From Arcobacter iocasae (GTDB taxonomy: Bacteria > Campylobacterota > Campylobacteria > Campylobacterales > Arcobacteraceae), in the NCBI RefSeq assembly GCF_042214795.1, contig NZ_CP090177.1, forward strand, positions 2,294,001-2,358,000: 64,000 bases of DNA. Reading direction: 5' to 3'. The position numbers were made by a program, and so were the translations under genes. Below, piece by piece: positions 17,414 through 27,320 of the stretch. Positions within the stretch are counted from its first letter, which is position 1, and the number at the start of each line of letters is the position of its first letter. Below the pieces are notes generated by a model, which worked only from the letters and a program-made list of their open reading frames with translations, was not told the origin of the DNA and searched no databases.

Positions 17414-18379
17414 ATGGAAAAAATTTTTAAAAATCTCTCTTTTATTAGTGCAAGTTTTGTACTAGTAGTTCTTATTGGAATATTTGTTAGTCTATTTAAT
17501 TCAGCAAAACCTGCAATGGATGAATATGGCTGGGGCTTTATTACTGATTCTTCTTGGGCAAAATATATTACTGTAGAAGAACCAGAACCAAAAGTTACAA
17601 AAAAAGAATCTACAAAAAAATCAACTGTAGCTGTTGAAGAAGAATCAGATGATGCGTTTGATGATATTTTAATTGATGATTCAGATTCATTGACTAAGAC
17701 TATTTATGGTGGATTGATTCCTATTGTTGGAACTATTCTTTCAACTTTGATTGCAATGGTTTTTGCTCTTCCAATTGCTATGGGAATAGCCGTTTTTTTA
17801 GCAGAAATTGCTCCTAAAAATATCTCAAATATAGTAGGTATAGCAATAGAACTTTTAGCTGCAATTCCAAGTATTATTTTTGGTATGTGGGGTTTGTTTT
17901 ATTTTGCTCCAATTGTTCAAAGCATTGTGGGTGGATATCAAGTGTCACTTTTAACAGCTGGACTTGTTCTTGGTGTTATGATACTTCCTTTTATGGCGGC
18001 AATTACAAGAGATAGTATGAGAACGACTCCTGATGTTTTAAAAGAGTCAGCTTATGCTTTAGGTGCTACAAAATTTGAAGTTATAAAAGATGTAATTTTC
18101 CCTTATTCAAAAAGTGGAATTATTGGTTCAATTATACTTGCTCTTGGTCGTGCTTTAGGTGAAACAATGGCAGTTGCATTTTTGATTGGTTCTGTTTTTT
18201 CAATGCCAACAAAAATCACTGATCCAACTGTTTCAATTCCAGTTGCTATGGCAAATAACTTTGGAGAAGCAACAGGGCTTACAATGTCATCATTGTTTTA
18301 TTTAGCATTTTTACTTTTTGTAATAAGTTTTACAGTTATCTCAATTGCAAAAATCTATTTTCTTAGAAAGGTTAACTAA
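17414..18379 (+). CDS. pstC: Phosphate ABC transporter permease PstC with acidic periplasmic insert
   Basis: A 321-residue inner-membrane permease. It has about six membrane segments and the EAA-type loop KESAYALGATKFEVIKDVIFP near residue 215 that contacts PstB. Between segment 1 and the channel core (residues about 55-95) is a low-complexity insert rich in Lys, Glu and Asp (PEPKVTKKESTKK, then a run ending DDILIDDSDS), longer than the usual loop. Its stop overlaps the pstA start (TAATG), so translation is coupled. Confidence 0.94.
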   Translation: MEKIFKNLSFISASFVLVVLIGIFVSLFNSAKPAMDEYGWGFITDSSWAKYITVEEPEPKVTKKESTKKSTVAVEEESDDAFDDILIDDSDSLTKTIYGGLIPIVGTILSTLIAMVFALPIAMGIAVFLAEIAPKNISNIVGIAIELLAAIPSIIFGMWGLFYFAPIVQSIVGGYQVSLLTAGLVLGVMILPFMAAITRDSMRTTPDVLKESAYALGATKFEVIKDVIFPYSKSGIIGSIILALGRALGETMAVAFLIGSVFSMPTKITDPTVSIPVAMANNFGEATGLTMSSLFYLAFLLFVISFTVISIAKIYFLRKVN

Positions 18380-19182
18380 TGAGATTATTTTTAAATAAGT
18401 TTATCTTAGTTTTATCAACTATTTCAGCTTTGATTGGTTTGGCTTTTTTAGGTTGGATATTAATTACTTTAGTAATAAAAGGATTGAGTTCTTTTCACCT
18501 TTCATTATTTTTTAATGACTTAATAAATGGAGGACTTAGAAATTTAATTATTGGTCAATTTATTATTGCAGGTATTGCTTCACTAATTGGTATTCCTATT
18601 GGAATGTTAGCAGGTATTTATCTACAAGAGTATGGTGGTAAAAAATTTGTAAGAGTTATAAGAGACCTTAGTGATATTATGATGAGTGCTCCATCAATTG
18701 TTATTGGTGCTTTCGTTTATGCAATCATTGTTGTTCCAACGGGAGGAACAAGTGGATTTGCTGGAAGTATTGCTTTGGCTATTATGATGATACCAATTGT
18801 TATTAATACAACTGATAATATGTTATCTCTAGTTCCAAGAGAGTTAAGAGAAGCTGGTATGGCACTAGGTGCTAGTAAATATAGAGTTACCCTTGATATT
18901 GTTATAAAAGCTGCAAAAGTAGGAATTATGACAGGGTTACTTTTATCTTTTGCAAGAATTATTGGAGAAACAGCACCACTTCTTTTTACAAGTGAGACAA
19001 GTAACTATTTTAGTTTAGATTTAACAGAAGCTTTCCCTTCATTAACTGTTAGTATTTACAATCTTGCAAATGACCCAGTTACAGCAAGCCGAGATTTAGC
19101 TTGGGCAGCATCATTTATACTTACAGCATTGGTTTTAATGATAAACCTATCTGGAAGATACATTACAAGACACAAAGGATAA
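18379..19182 (+). CDS. pstA: Phosphate ABC transporter permease PstA
   Basis: A 267-residue permease and partner of PstC. Six membrane segments are apparent, and the EAA loop ELREAGMALGASKYRVTLDIVI lies near residue 155. GETAPLLFT near 195 is typical of PstA. It overlaps pstC by one base and is followed by pstB after six bases. Confidence 0.95.
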   Translation: MRLFLNKFILVLSTISALIGLAFLGWILITLVIKGLSSFHLSLFFNDLINGGLRNLIIGQFIIAGIASLIGIPIGMLAGIYLQEYGGKKFVRVIRDLSDIMMSAPSIVIGAFVYAIIVVPTGGTSGFAGSIALAIMMIPIVINTTDNMLSLVPRELREAGMALGASKYRVTLDIVIKAAKVGIMTGLLLSFARIIGETAPLLFTSETSNYFSLDLTEAFPSLTVSIYNLANDPVTASRDLAWAASFILTALVLMINLSGRYITRHKG

Positions 19183-19188
19183 AATAAA

Positions 19189-19971
19189 ATGTCAATTATG
19201 AGTATAGAAAAATTTGGTTTTAAATATGCCTCGGCACAAACTAAATCATTAAATGATATTAACTTAAAAATTAAAAAAAATTCAATTACAGCTTTAATAG
19301 GACCTAGTGGATGTGGAAAATCTACACTTCTTAGATCTTTAAATAGAATTCATGATTTATATCCTGGAAACGAATATTCTGGTAAATTGATGCTTTTAAA
19401 TCAAAAAAAGAAAAAAATGGAAAATATTCTTGATTTAAAAAAAGAGAATAGTTTTATATCTTTAAGACAAAGAGTAGGAATGATATTTCAAAAACCTACA
19501 CCTTTTCCAATGAGTATTTTTGATAATGTTGCTTATGGTTTAAGAATATCTGGAATTAAAAATAAAACTGAACTATCAGATAGAGTTGAAATGGCTTTAA
19601 AAGGTAGTGCTTTATATGGTGAAGTAAAAGATCGTATGAATAAAAGTGCCATGGGATTAAGTGGTGGACAACAACAAAGATTGTGTATTGCAAGAGCAGT
19701 TGCTTTAAAACCTGAGCTTTTATTATTTGATGAACCAACATCTGCACTAGACCCAATTTCAACGGCTGCTATAGAAGAGTTGATAGTTGAACTTAAAAAT
19801 GAAGTAAGTATTGCAATTGTTACACATAATATGCAACAAGCAAGTAGAATTAGTGAATATACTGCTTTTATGTATCTTGGTGATTTAATAGAATATGATG
19901 AGACATCAAATATATTCTTAAATCCAAAAGAGAAAAAAACTGAAGATTATATTACTGGAAGATTTGGATAA
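19189..19971 (+). CDS. pstB: Phosphate ABC transporter ATPase PstB
   Basis: A 260-residue ABC ATPase. Walker A is GPSGCGKST near residue 39, the signature LSGGQQQRLCIARA near 158, and Walker B LLLFDEPTSALDP near 178, all close to canonical PstB. A lysine-rich insertion (NQKKKKMENILDLKKEN) follows the first strand region. It powers phosphate import. No phoU gene follows; the operon ends with two hairpins. Confidence 0.95.
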   Translation: MSIMSIEKFGFKYASAQTKSLNDINLKIKKNSITALIGPSGCGKSTLLRSLNRIHDLYPGNEYSGKLMLLNQKKKKMENILDLKKENSFISLRQRVGMIFQKPTPFPMSIFDNVAYGLRISGIKNKTELSDRVEMALKGSALYGEVKDRMNKSAMGLSGGQQQRLCIARAVALKPELLLFDEPTSALDPISTAAIEELIVELKNEVSIAIVTHNMQQASRISEYTAFMYLGDLIEYDETSNIFLNPKEKKTEDYITGRFG

Positions 19972-19976
19972 TTAAA

Positions 19977-20032
19977 AATAACAGTTATTTTACTGTTATT
20001 AAAAAAGGCAAAGTTATTTTAACTTTGCCTTT
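19977..20032. terminator. Tandem hairpins closing pstB
   Basis: The first stem is AATAACAGT (19977-19985) / ACTGTTATT (19992-20000). The second is AAAGGCAAAGTTA (20004-20016) / TAACTTTGCCTTT (20020-20032), flanked by A and T runs. The second is a strong bidirectional terminator shared with the convergent FMN reductase gene. Confidence 0.85.
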
Positions 20033-20035
20033 TTT

Positions 20036-20545
20036 TTAGTCTCTTGAAAGTTTAACTAACTGTTTAATCATAATTTTTGCACTATCTTCACTTAGAGGTT
20101 TTTCATAAGTTGTTAATAGCTCTCTTGCTAAAATATTTGCACCTAAGTGCTGAAATTGTATTCTCATAGCTTGAAGACCTTTTTGTCCTCCACCACCACT
20201 GTGTGTTGCTAATCCTACAATTTTTTCATTAAAAGCATCTCTCCAAGATTCAGTTGCTCTTGAAGTCCATGCCATTGCATTATTAAGAACTGGTGGCATA
20301 ACTCCATTATATTCAGGAGCAACAATAATAAATGCTTTTAGAGATAAAATTTTATTTGCTAATTCTTTTGCAGTATCTGGAATTCCATTTCTTTCTTCTT
20401 CTACAGTACTATATAGAGGTAAGTCTAAATCCACTAAATTAATAACTTCTGCTTCAACATTTTCAATTGTTGCTAACTCTTTTAATTTATCACCAAGTTT
20501 TCTATTATTACTTGCACTTGCAACTAATATTCCTATTTTTGACAT
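20036..20545 (-). CDS. NAD(P)H-dependent FMN reductase family flavoprotein
   Basis: A 169-residue flavodoxin-fold protein. The N terminus ILVASASNNRKLGDKL holds the FMN phosphate loop, and the motif APEYNGVMPPVLNNAMAW near residue 80 is characteristic of the NADPH-dependent FMN_red family (chromate or azo reductase-like). It likely reduces quinones or other small oxidants. It stands alone, convergent with the pst operon. Confidence 0.88.
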   Translation of the reverse strand: MSKIGILVASASNNRKLGDKLKELATIENVEAEVINLVDLDLPLYSTVEEERNGIPDTAKELANKILSLKAFIIVAPEYNGVMPPVLNNAMAWTSRATESWRDAFNEKIVGLATHSGGGGQKGLQAMRIQFQHLGANILARELLTTYEKPLSEDSAKIMIKQLVKLSRD

Positions 20546-20647
20546 TTTTATCCTTTATAATATTTTTTGAAATATACCATACAAAACTTTACTCTTTATA
20601 ACGAAGAAAATCAATATAAAAACCTAATATTATTTTAAATATCCAAT

Positions 20648-21547
20648 TTATTGCATCATAAAATATAATGCTCCTGTGGTAGCAAAAGAGAAGATGATAC
20701 CATATCCTACAATTGCAGAACACAATCTTGGAGCTAATCCTGCCATAGATGCCATAGCTCCTGCTGTTATCATTGCTGGCATTGCAGCTTCTATAATTGA
20801 AACTTTTGCTGGTAATCCACTCCACCCAAATATAAAACAAATAGCAAAAGCAATTGCTGGACCAATAATTAGTTTTATAAAACTTGAAACAAAAAATGGC
20901 TTAATATCATGGGCTGGTATTTTAAATTGTAATTGTAATCCAACTGCTACTAAAACCAATGGAACAATAGTATTTGAAAATATCTTTAGTATATGTATTA
21001 CCATAGGTGAAAGAGTTGTTCCCATAAGTAAAAGACCAACAATCAATGAAAGAAAAGGAGGAAAAGTTACAACTTTGATAGTAATAATTTTAAAATTTGT
21101 TTTTCCACTACCTGAGTATAAAGTTAAAACAAAAGTTGCATAACTGATTAAAAATATAAAAGTACCAAGTTGATCATAAATAAGTAAATAAGCCATAGCC
21201 TCTTGACCATAATAAGCATTTACCAAAGGAATACCTAAAAATGAAGTATTACCCAAAACAGTCACTAACATCAAAGCACCGGTAACTTCCCTTGTAAACT
21301 CAAGCCATCTTGAAACATAAAAAGTAATAACAGCAGTAATACTCATAACACTCCATGCAATTACTATTGGGATTATCATTGTAAGAGATATATTCATTGT
21401 AGGGATTTCAAGTAGTATCATAGCTGGCATTGATATAAAAATTACAAATTTATTTAAAATTTCAGGAGTATTTCCTGGAAATGCCTTAAGTATTTGAAAC
21501 AAATAACCTAATCCAATACATAAAATAATAAGTATAAAATTTTCCAT
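20648..21547 (-). CDS. AEC family (auxin efflux carrier-like) transporter
   Basis: A 299-residue membrane protein with about ten membrane segments in two five-helix repeats. The glycine/proline-broken segments NTSFLGIPLVNAYYG and AAMPAMITAGAMASMAGL match the crossover helices of AEC/BART carriers. Bacterial members usually move malonate, malate or similar anions. The substrate here is unknown. It is a single gene. Confidence 0.85.
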   Translation of the reverse strand: MENFILIILCIGLGYLFQILKAFPGNTPEILNKFVIFISMPAMILLEIPTMNISLTMIIPIVIAWSVMSITAVITFYVSRWLEFTREVTGALMLVTVLGNTSFLGIPLVNAYYGQEAMAYLLIYDQLGTFIFLISYATFVLTLYSGSGKTNFKIITIKVVTFPPFLSLIVGLLLMGTTLSPMVIHILKIFSNTIVPLVLVAVGLQLQFKIPAHDIKPFFVSSFIKLIIGPAIAFAICFIFGWSGLPAKVSIIEAAMPAMITAGAMASMAGLAPRLCSAIVGYGIIFSFATTGALYFMMQ

Positions 21548-21670
21548 TATAATTGCCTTTAATAGAGTTCAGGCATATTGTATCTTCAAGAAGATCAGTA
21601 GTTGTTTTTAATGGTTTAGGTGAAAATAATAGAATGCCTAATTAGTATGTGAATAGTATCAAAAAAACAA

Positions 21671-22369
21671 TTAATCTTTTAACTTAGATTTAACAGTATC
21701 CACAAATATTTTAAAAATCTTTAAATGTTGCTTTTTGTAAAAAAGATATTCAGGATGCCATTGCACTCCAAATATTAAATTATTGTCATCTTTTTTTGAT
21801 ATTGATTGAATAATATTATATTTATCAACTGCTTCTAATTTAAAAGATTCAGGTAGTTTTTGTACAGCTTGATGGTGTAATGTATTTATCTTTAAATTTG
21901 AAGTTTTTAAACATGTATCTAAAATACCACCTTTTGTTACACTTATAGTTTTCCAAGGTAGTGGAGTATATTTGTAATCATATCCATCTCTTCTTATGTC
22001 TTTGCAAAGTTCTCCTCCAAAAAATATATTTATTAGTTGATATCCTCTACATATTCCAAAAACTGGTTTATTATTTTCTACAGCTTTATTTAAAAGTGTA
22101 TACTCTAAAACATCTCTTTCATAAGATATTACATCTTCTATTTTGCAAGTTTTATCTTCAATAAAAGCATTATATAAATCATTTCCACCACTTATGAGTA
22201 ATCCATCCATCTCCAAATCATCATAGGGTTTATTTGGAGTGATTATTTTAGTACGAGCTCCGCATAAAAAAAGAGAAAAGATTATAAAAAACCTAGAAAC
22301 AAATCCTTTTTTAGGACCTGTTACTATTATAGTAGGTCTGTGATGTAGCCATGACATTGTTCTATCCAT
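21671..22369 (-). CDS. Class I glutamine amidotransferase-like hydrolase (peptidase C26)
   Basis: A 232-residue protein of the gamma-glutamyl-hydrolase/PuuD group. The nucleophile is in FGICRGYQ (Cys near 107), and the His of the triad is in GVQWHPEYLF (near 204). The glycine loop GLLISGGNDLYN is near residue 60. It overlaps the upstream amidoligase gene by 43 bases, so the pair is coupled. Such hydrolases remove or transfer gamma-glutamyl or amide groups. With the amidoligase it probably trims or recycles a gamma-linked peptide product. Confidence 0.85.
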   Translation of the reverse strand: MDRTMSWLHHRPTIIVTGPKKGFVSRFFIIFSLFLCGARTKIITPNKPYDDLEMDGLLISGGNDLYNAFIEDKTCKIEDVISYERDVLEYTLLNKAVENNKPVFGICRGYQLINIFFGGELCKDIRRDGYDYKYTPLPWKTISVTKGGILDTCLKTSNLKINTLHHQAVQKLPESFKLEAVDKYNIIQSISKKDDNNLIFGVQWHPEYLFYKKQHLKIFKIFVDTVKSKLKD

Positions 22370-23343
22370 TCATTTTTATTAAATAAAGGTGAATCAAGTT
22401 GAATCAAAAACTCTTTACTCATTTTATTAAATACTTTTTCGTTATTTGCTAAGATTTCAACTATTACCCATAATTGAAACTCTTGAGAAAGATTCCATCT
22501 AAATAGATTTACTTTTGAATTTGGTAGTCTATAGTGATATGTAGGTCTTGGATTTATTTTTTCTTTTGGAAGATGTTTTCTTACTTCTTCCTCATCCCAA
22601 AAAGCTAGTTGTGGTAACATATCCAAAATACGATTTCTTGTAGGATTATATTTTATGTAATCTTGCAGAAACTCTTCTTTTGTTGGCTTATAATCTAAAT
22701 CAATAATTTTTTTAATATACTCTTTGGGGAAGTCGTTTATATAAGGTGAAACCTTTCTTGCTATATCAACTTCACTTTGAAGTTCTATCCATTTTTGAAT
22801 AATTAAAAATGATTTAAAAAGTCTCAGTACATCTTCTATATTTTGACTTGGTGGTTCTATATTAAAATGAACTCCAAAGGCATAATAAAGTGAATGTGTA
22901 GTCCCTAATGCTCCATTTAATCTAAGACTTTCAACTAGTTTATCAGCTTCCTTTAAATCTTTAATTGGTATTGGAGGAGTTGCTATTTCAAAAGGTACAA
23001 ATCGCTTAGATGTTTTATCCACAATATCATCTATACTATGTGATACACTTCCAATTATATTGCTAAGTTTATCAAATAAATTATCAGTTTGCATTTTTTG
23101 AAGTAATTGGGCATCTAGTTCAAATTTGAAGTCTCCATATTTAGTATCTTTTAATTTTAGTTCATATTTTGTGATTTTCTCTAAGTTTCCACCAAATATC
23201 TCAGATATAAGTTTGGCACTTTTTTCTAGTGAAAGATTTGAGTACTCAATTTCAATACCCACATGTCTTGGCTCATCTTTATTATTAAAAAAAAGTTCTG
23301 GCAAATACTTTTTTTCTATTATTTCTTGATAGTTTACTTGCAT
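22327..23343 (-). CDS. Amidoligase family enzyme (glutamine synthetase-like fold)
   Basis: A 338-residue protein of the Amidoligase_2 family, related to the glutamine synthetase/COOH-NH2 ligase fold. Family landmarks are RHVGIEIEYS near residue 27 (metal-binding glutamates), KFELDAQLL near 73, FEIATPPI near 117 and FGVHFNIEPP near 155. These enzymes form amide bonds between a carboxylate and an amine using ATP. Bacterial examples sit beside C26 amidotransferases, as here, and are proposed to build gamma-glutamyl-type peptides or modify proteins. The product is unknown. Confidence 0.85.
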   Translation of the reverse strand: MQVNYQEIIEKKYLPELFFNNKDEPRHVGIEIEYSNLSLEKSAKLISEIFGGNLEKITKYELKLKDTKYGDFKFELDAQLLQKMQTDNLFDKLSNIIGSVSHSIDDIVDKTSKRFVPFEIATPPIPIKDLKEADKLVESLRLNGALGTTHSLYYAFGVHFNIEPPSQNIEDVLRLFKSFLIIQKWIELQSEVDIARKVSPYINDFPKEYIKKIIDLDYKPTKEEFLQDYIKYNPTRNRILDMLPQLAFWDEEEVRKHLPKEKINPRPTYHYRLPNSKVNLFRWNLSQEFQLWVIVEILANNEKVFNKMSKEFLIQLDSPLFNKNEWIEQCHGYITDLL

Positions 23344-23477
23344 ATTTTTCCCTTATATTTATAAGAATATAAACTTGAGTTTAATCACTAATTACAATAT
23401 TTATATTTTGTTAGTTATTATAAAGATAACATAAGTTATTTAAACATAACTTAATTATTTTTTGAAAAGGAATGGCT

Positions 23478-25421
23478 TTATAAAGTATTTTTGGGTAGTT
23501 TTATAGAGAATTGAGCACCTATATAAGTTTCATTATTATATTGAAACTCTTCATTTGTGGCATTTATTTCACCATTCATATTTGTAATAATTTGTTTACT
23601 CATATAAAGCCCAATGCCAGTACCACCAATTTCTTTTTTAGTTGTGAAATATGGTTTAAATACATCACTTAAAATATCTTTAGGAATCCCACCATTTGTG
23701 TCTTTTATTTTAATATATAAAAAAGTTTTATCTTCAAAAACATCGATAAATACATATTGTTTTTGAGTTTTATTAGGATTTTTTATAGATTCATCTTTTG
23801 CATTTTTTATAATATTTATAAAAACTTGTAAAAGTTCATTTTGATAACCACTTAAGTATGTTTCTTTTATGTTTTTTACTATTTCAATATTGCTAGTTTT
23901 AAATTCTGAGCTAATTAATTTTAATGTTTTTTCAAAAATAGTTTCTATATTAAAATATGTTTTTTCTTTACTTGGATTAAAAAAGTTTCTAAAATCATCA
24001 ATTGTAGTTGTTAAATGAACAACTGAATTATCTATATTATCAATTGCTTCACTAATCTCTTCTTCGGAATTATGACTTTCATTTTCTTTGTTAAGTCTTA
24101 AAAGACTATTTGACATACTTATTAAGCTTAATGGTTGTTTCCATTGATGTGCAATATTACCTATCATTTCACCCATAATTGCCATTTTAGATTGTTGAAT
24201 CAATAACATTTCATTTTTGATTGTTTTTTTAGTTTCTAAATCCAGATTTTCTCTATATTCTTTAAATTTTGTAGCAATAATATTTGATACATAAAAAGAA
24301 ATAGCTATTAAAATAAGTGTCATAATACTACTAATAATTAATATTTTATTTATAACTTGGTTACTATTTTTTGTAAGTTCAATTTCTCTTTGTTTTAGTA
24401 CTGAATTTAATCTATCTAAATAAAATCCATTACCAATTACCCAATTCCACTTTTCAAAAAGCTTTATATAAGAGATTTTGGCAGATGATTTATAGTTTGC
24501 ATTATAAGTTGATAAGTAATCTAAATAACCTTCTTTATTAGCTTTTGCAAAATTTAATATATCTTTTACAACAAAATCGCCTTTAGAGTTTTTTACTTTT
24601 AATCTATTTTGACCAATGCACTCTTTTCTAATATCAGAGAGACAATTTCCATTTAAATCATATACAAAAATATATCCATTTTCACTATATCTAAATCTTG
24701 TTATCCACTCTAAAACTTTTTTCTTTATTTTTTCTTGAAAGTCCAGAGTATATTCACCTGTCCCAATAACTACATTATATGGCTCAAAATATTTATAAAA
24801 ACTTATTTTTTCATAGGCTTGGGTTTTGTCATTTGGTTTATACCAATAATATTTATCAAAGGCCTCGGTTTTATTTTTAATTGTTTCAGATATCTTTTTT
24901 ACAAATTTATAACCTTTTGCATCTTCATAATTAAGCATATTTTTCCCTTCAAATTCTTTATTAAAGGGTTGTAATAGCTTAACACCATTTATATCATCCA
25001 TAAAAAAATAACCTCTATTATTGTTGTAAGACATTCCTGTTAGTGCATGTTTAATAGTTGTTAATATACGCTCTTTTGATCTTGTTTGTTCATTTAAAAA
25101 ATCATTTGATTCTTCTGTATAAAGTATATTTGCTACCTTGTATGCCTCATAAACTTTATTTTTAATAGATTCTTTTAGACTCTCTTCTGCTTTACTTATT
25201 TCATCATTTATTAAAGAAATGATATTTTCTACTTCATATTTAACAATCTTTTTATTTTCATTTAAATAGTTTGCCTTTAAAATCTCAACTTCATTTTTTA
25301 CATCTTGTTTTTTTTGATTGATAAATATATATGTAATAATAAATGAGAATATTATAACAGGTACTATTGCACCATATTTAATTAAATTTAATATATTTTT
25401 TTCATTATCAAAAAATTTCAT
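23478..25421 (-). CDS. Membrane sensor histidine kinase with tandem Cache domains
   Basis: A 647-residue protein. A membrane segment at residues 12-32 is followed by a periplasmic region with two Cache-like units (NNRGYFFMDDINGVKLLQP and SENGYIFVYDLNGNCLSD). A second membrane segment lies near 350-370, then a kinase core with phospho-acceptor His in IAHQWKQPLSLIS near 430 and ATP-lid motifs NIIKNAKDES, DTNGGIP and GGTGIGLYMSKQI. It senses a small external ligand. No response regulator is adjacent, so its partner is elsewhere. Confidence 0.9.
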   Translation of the reverse strand: MKFFDNEKNILNLIKYGAIVPVIIFSFIITYIFINQKKQDVKNEVEILKANYLNENKKIVKYEVENIISLINDEISKAEESLKESIKNKVYEAYKVANILYTEESNDFLNEQTRSKERILTTIKHALTGMSYNNNRGYFFMDDINGVKLLQPFNKEFEGKNMLNYEDAKGYKFVKKISETIKNKTEAFDKYYWYKPNDKTQAYEKISFYKYFEPYNVVIGTGEYTLDFQEKIKKKVLEWITRFRYSENGYIFVYDLNGNCLSDIRKECIGQNRLKVKNSKGDFVVKDILNFAKANKEGYLDYLSTYNANYKSSAKISYIKLFEKWNWVIGNGFYLDRLNSVLKQREIELTKNSNQVINKILIISSIMTLILIAISFYVSNIIATKFKEYRENLDLETKKTIKNEMLLIQQSKMAIMGEMIGNIAHQWKQPLSLISMSNSLLRLNKENESHNSEEEISEAIDNIDNSVVHLTTTIDDFRNFFNPSKEKTYFNIETIFEKTLKLISSEFKTSNIEIVKNIKETYLSGYQNELLQVFINIIKNAKDESIKNPNKTQKQYVFIDVFEDKTFLYIKIKDTNGGIPKDILSDVFKPYFTTKKEIGGTGIGLYMSKQIITNMNGEINATNEEFQYNNETYIGAQFSIKLPKNTL

Positions 25422-25501
25422 TATATTCCTAGATTAAATAAATTATTTAATTATAGCTAAAGGAAATAAAAAGAAACTTTTGATTATTTAAAAATAATAA
25501 T

Positions 25502-27124
25502 TTAGTTATAAAATTTTAGTGCTGAATCAATATCAGGTTTTAAAATTAATTTTTTTGAATCAAAAATAATCCCAAATTTATTTAATTTATTCATTATTCT
25601 CTTATTTACGCCAGTTATTATAAGAACTTTTTCATTTCTTTCAAAGTTCTCTATCATTGATTCTATTGCAACAAGAGCAGTCATATCTATCATTGTTACA
25701 TGCTCCATATTTAAAATAACAATTTTTATGTCTTCTTTTGTAGAAATTAGTATTTTAAGAGCATTTTGTGCTGCACCAAAAAACATAGGTCCATTGATAT
25801 TATAAATAGCAATATCATTTGGAATATTTTCATGAACAATAGAGTGCTCTTTATTAATAAGTTCAATAGAGTATAATTCTATAGTTCTTTTTATAAATAA
25901 AATAGAAGCAAGTCCCATTCCCACAGCGACAGCAATTTGCATATCAAGAAGTACAGTCAAAGAAAAACATACTAATAATACATAAACATCATGTTTGGGT
26001 GCTACTTTTATTATTTTTATAAAGTGTTTGACTTCTGACATATTCCAAGCAACAACTAAAAGTAAAGCAGAAAGTGAAGCCATAGGTAAAAATGATAAAT
26101 ATGAAGCAAAAAATAGTATTGAAAAAAGAATAAATATAGAATGAATAATCGAAGAAATTTTTGCTGTTCCACCTGATTTGATATTTACAACAGTTCTAGC
26201 AATTGCAGCAGTTGCTGGTATACCTCCAAAAAAAGGAACTACTATATTTGCTATTCCTTGTCCTATTAACTCTTTATTTGGATTTGTTCTATTGTTTGTC
26301 ATTCCATCTGATATTACAGCACATAATAACGATTCTAAAGCACCTAATATAGCAATTGCAATACTATGTGGCAATAATTTATATAATAAATCTAAATTTA
26401 AATCAGCCATTGAATAATTAGCCCAAGGAATATTAAACTGCAAAGGAATAGGGGGAATTCCATTTCCTTTTATATCTCCTATTTGATAACTAAAAGTTGA
26501 AAAGATAGTCGATATTTGAATATCTGGATTATTTGAGTTAAATAAATAAACTCCTATTGTAACTATTGACAAAGCAATCAAAGGAGCTGGTATTTTAGTT
26601 TTTACTTTTGGCCATAGTATTAATAAGCCCAAAGTTATTATTCCTACAATTAATTCATTGATTTGAAAGGTAGGAAAGGCTTTGATTAAGGTATAAACTT
26701 TTTCATAGAAATGACCAGTAAAAGATTCAATCTTTAAACCAAAAAAATCTTTTATTTGAAAAGTAGCAATTACTACAGCAATACCAGTTGTAAATCCAAC
26801 AGTAACAGGATAAGGAATTAGTTCTATTAAGTTCCCAAGTTTAAATAATCCCATTAATACAAGAATAAATCCTGACATTAATCCACACAATAAAAGTCCA
26901 ACAAGTCCAAACTCATGTACAATTGGAATTAATATTACTACAAAAGCAGCAGTTGGTCCTGAGATATTTATTTTACTACTACCAAATATAGATGCTAATA
27001 TACCAGCAATAATAGCAGTGTAAAGACCATTTTGTGGTGGAACACCAACTGCAATTGCTAATGCCATAGATAATGGTAAGGCAATAATTCCAACGGTTAG
27101 ACCTGAAAATATATTATTTTTCAT
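25502..27124 (-). CDS. SulP family anion transporter with STAS domain
   Basis: A 540-residue protein. Residues 1-400 form about 12 to 14 membrane segments with the SulP motifs ALPLSMALAIAVGVPPQNGLYTAI and FGSSKINISGPTAAF. Residues 430-540 are a cytoplasmic STAS domain (VILNMEHVTMIDMTALVAIESM). Family members carry sulfate, bicarbonate or dicarboxylates. GISGPTAAF-type members are often bicarbonate or dicarboxylate carriers, but the substrate cannot be fixed from sequence. No carbonic anhydrase is adjacent. Confidence 0.9.
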   Translation of the reverse strand: MKNNIFSGLTVGIIALPLSMALAIAVGVPPQNGLYTAIIAGILASIFGSSKINISGPTAAFVVILIPIVHEFGLVGLLLCGLMSGFILVLMGLFKLGNLIELIPYPVTVGFTTGIAVVIATFQIKDFFGLKIESFTGHFYEKVYTLIKAFPTFQINELIVGIITLGLLILWPKVKTKIPAPLIALSIVTIGVYLFNSNNPDIQISTIFSTFSYQIGDIKGNGIPPIPLQFNIPWANYSMADLNLDLLYKLLPHSIAIAILGALESLLCAVISDGMTNNRTNPNKELIGQGIANIVVPFFGGIPATAAIARTVVNIKSGGTAKISSIIHSIFILFSILFFASYLSFLPMASLSALLLVVAWNMSEVKHFIKIIKVAPKHDVYVLLVCFSLTVLLDMQIAVAVGMGLASILFIKRTIELYSIELINKEHSIVHENIPNDIAIYNINGPMFFGAAQNALKILISTKEDIKIVILNMEHVTMIDMTALVAIESMIENFERNEKVLIITGVNKRIMNKLNKFGIIFDSKKLILKPDIDSALKFYN

Positions 27125-27286
27125 TTGTTATCTTTTTGATTAATTTTATAGGTAGTATTTTTTAGATCAGTATTTTTCATAATTTATTTCTTTTAAAATT
27201 TAAGCATATATTTCAGTAGTATAACTCGCAATAACTTGGTAAACCTTATGTGACTAGATATGATTAGATTAAAGTAGTAATATAAT

Positions 27287-27320
27287 AATAATAAAAGAGC
27301 TTAAACGCTCTTTTATTATT
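27287..27320. terminator. Strong hairpin terminator
   Basis: The perfect 14-bp arms AATAATAAAAGAGC (27287-27300) and GCTCTTTTATTATT (27307-27320) enclose a 6-base loop at the end of the minus-strand SIMPL gene. A/T runs on both sides make it suitable for termination in either direction. Confidence 0.75.

Noticed and set aside
18379..19971. PhoU expected after pstB
   Set aside because: No phoU-like gene follows; the operon ends in two hairpins, so none is claimed.
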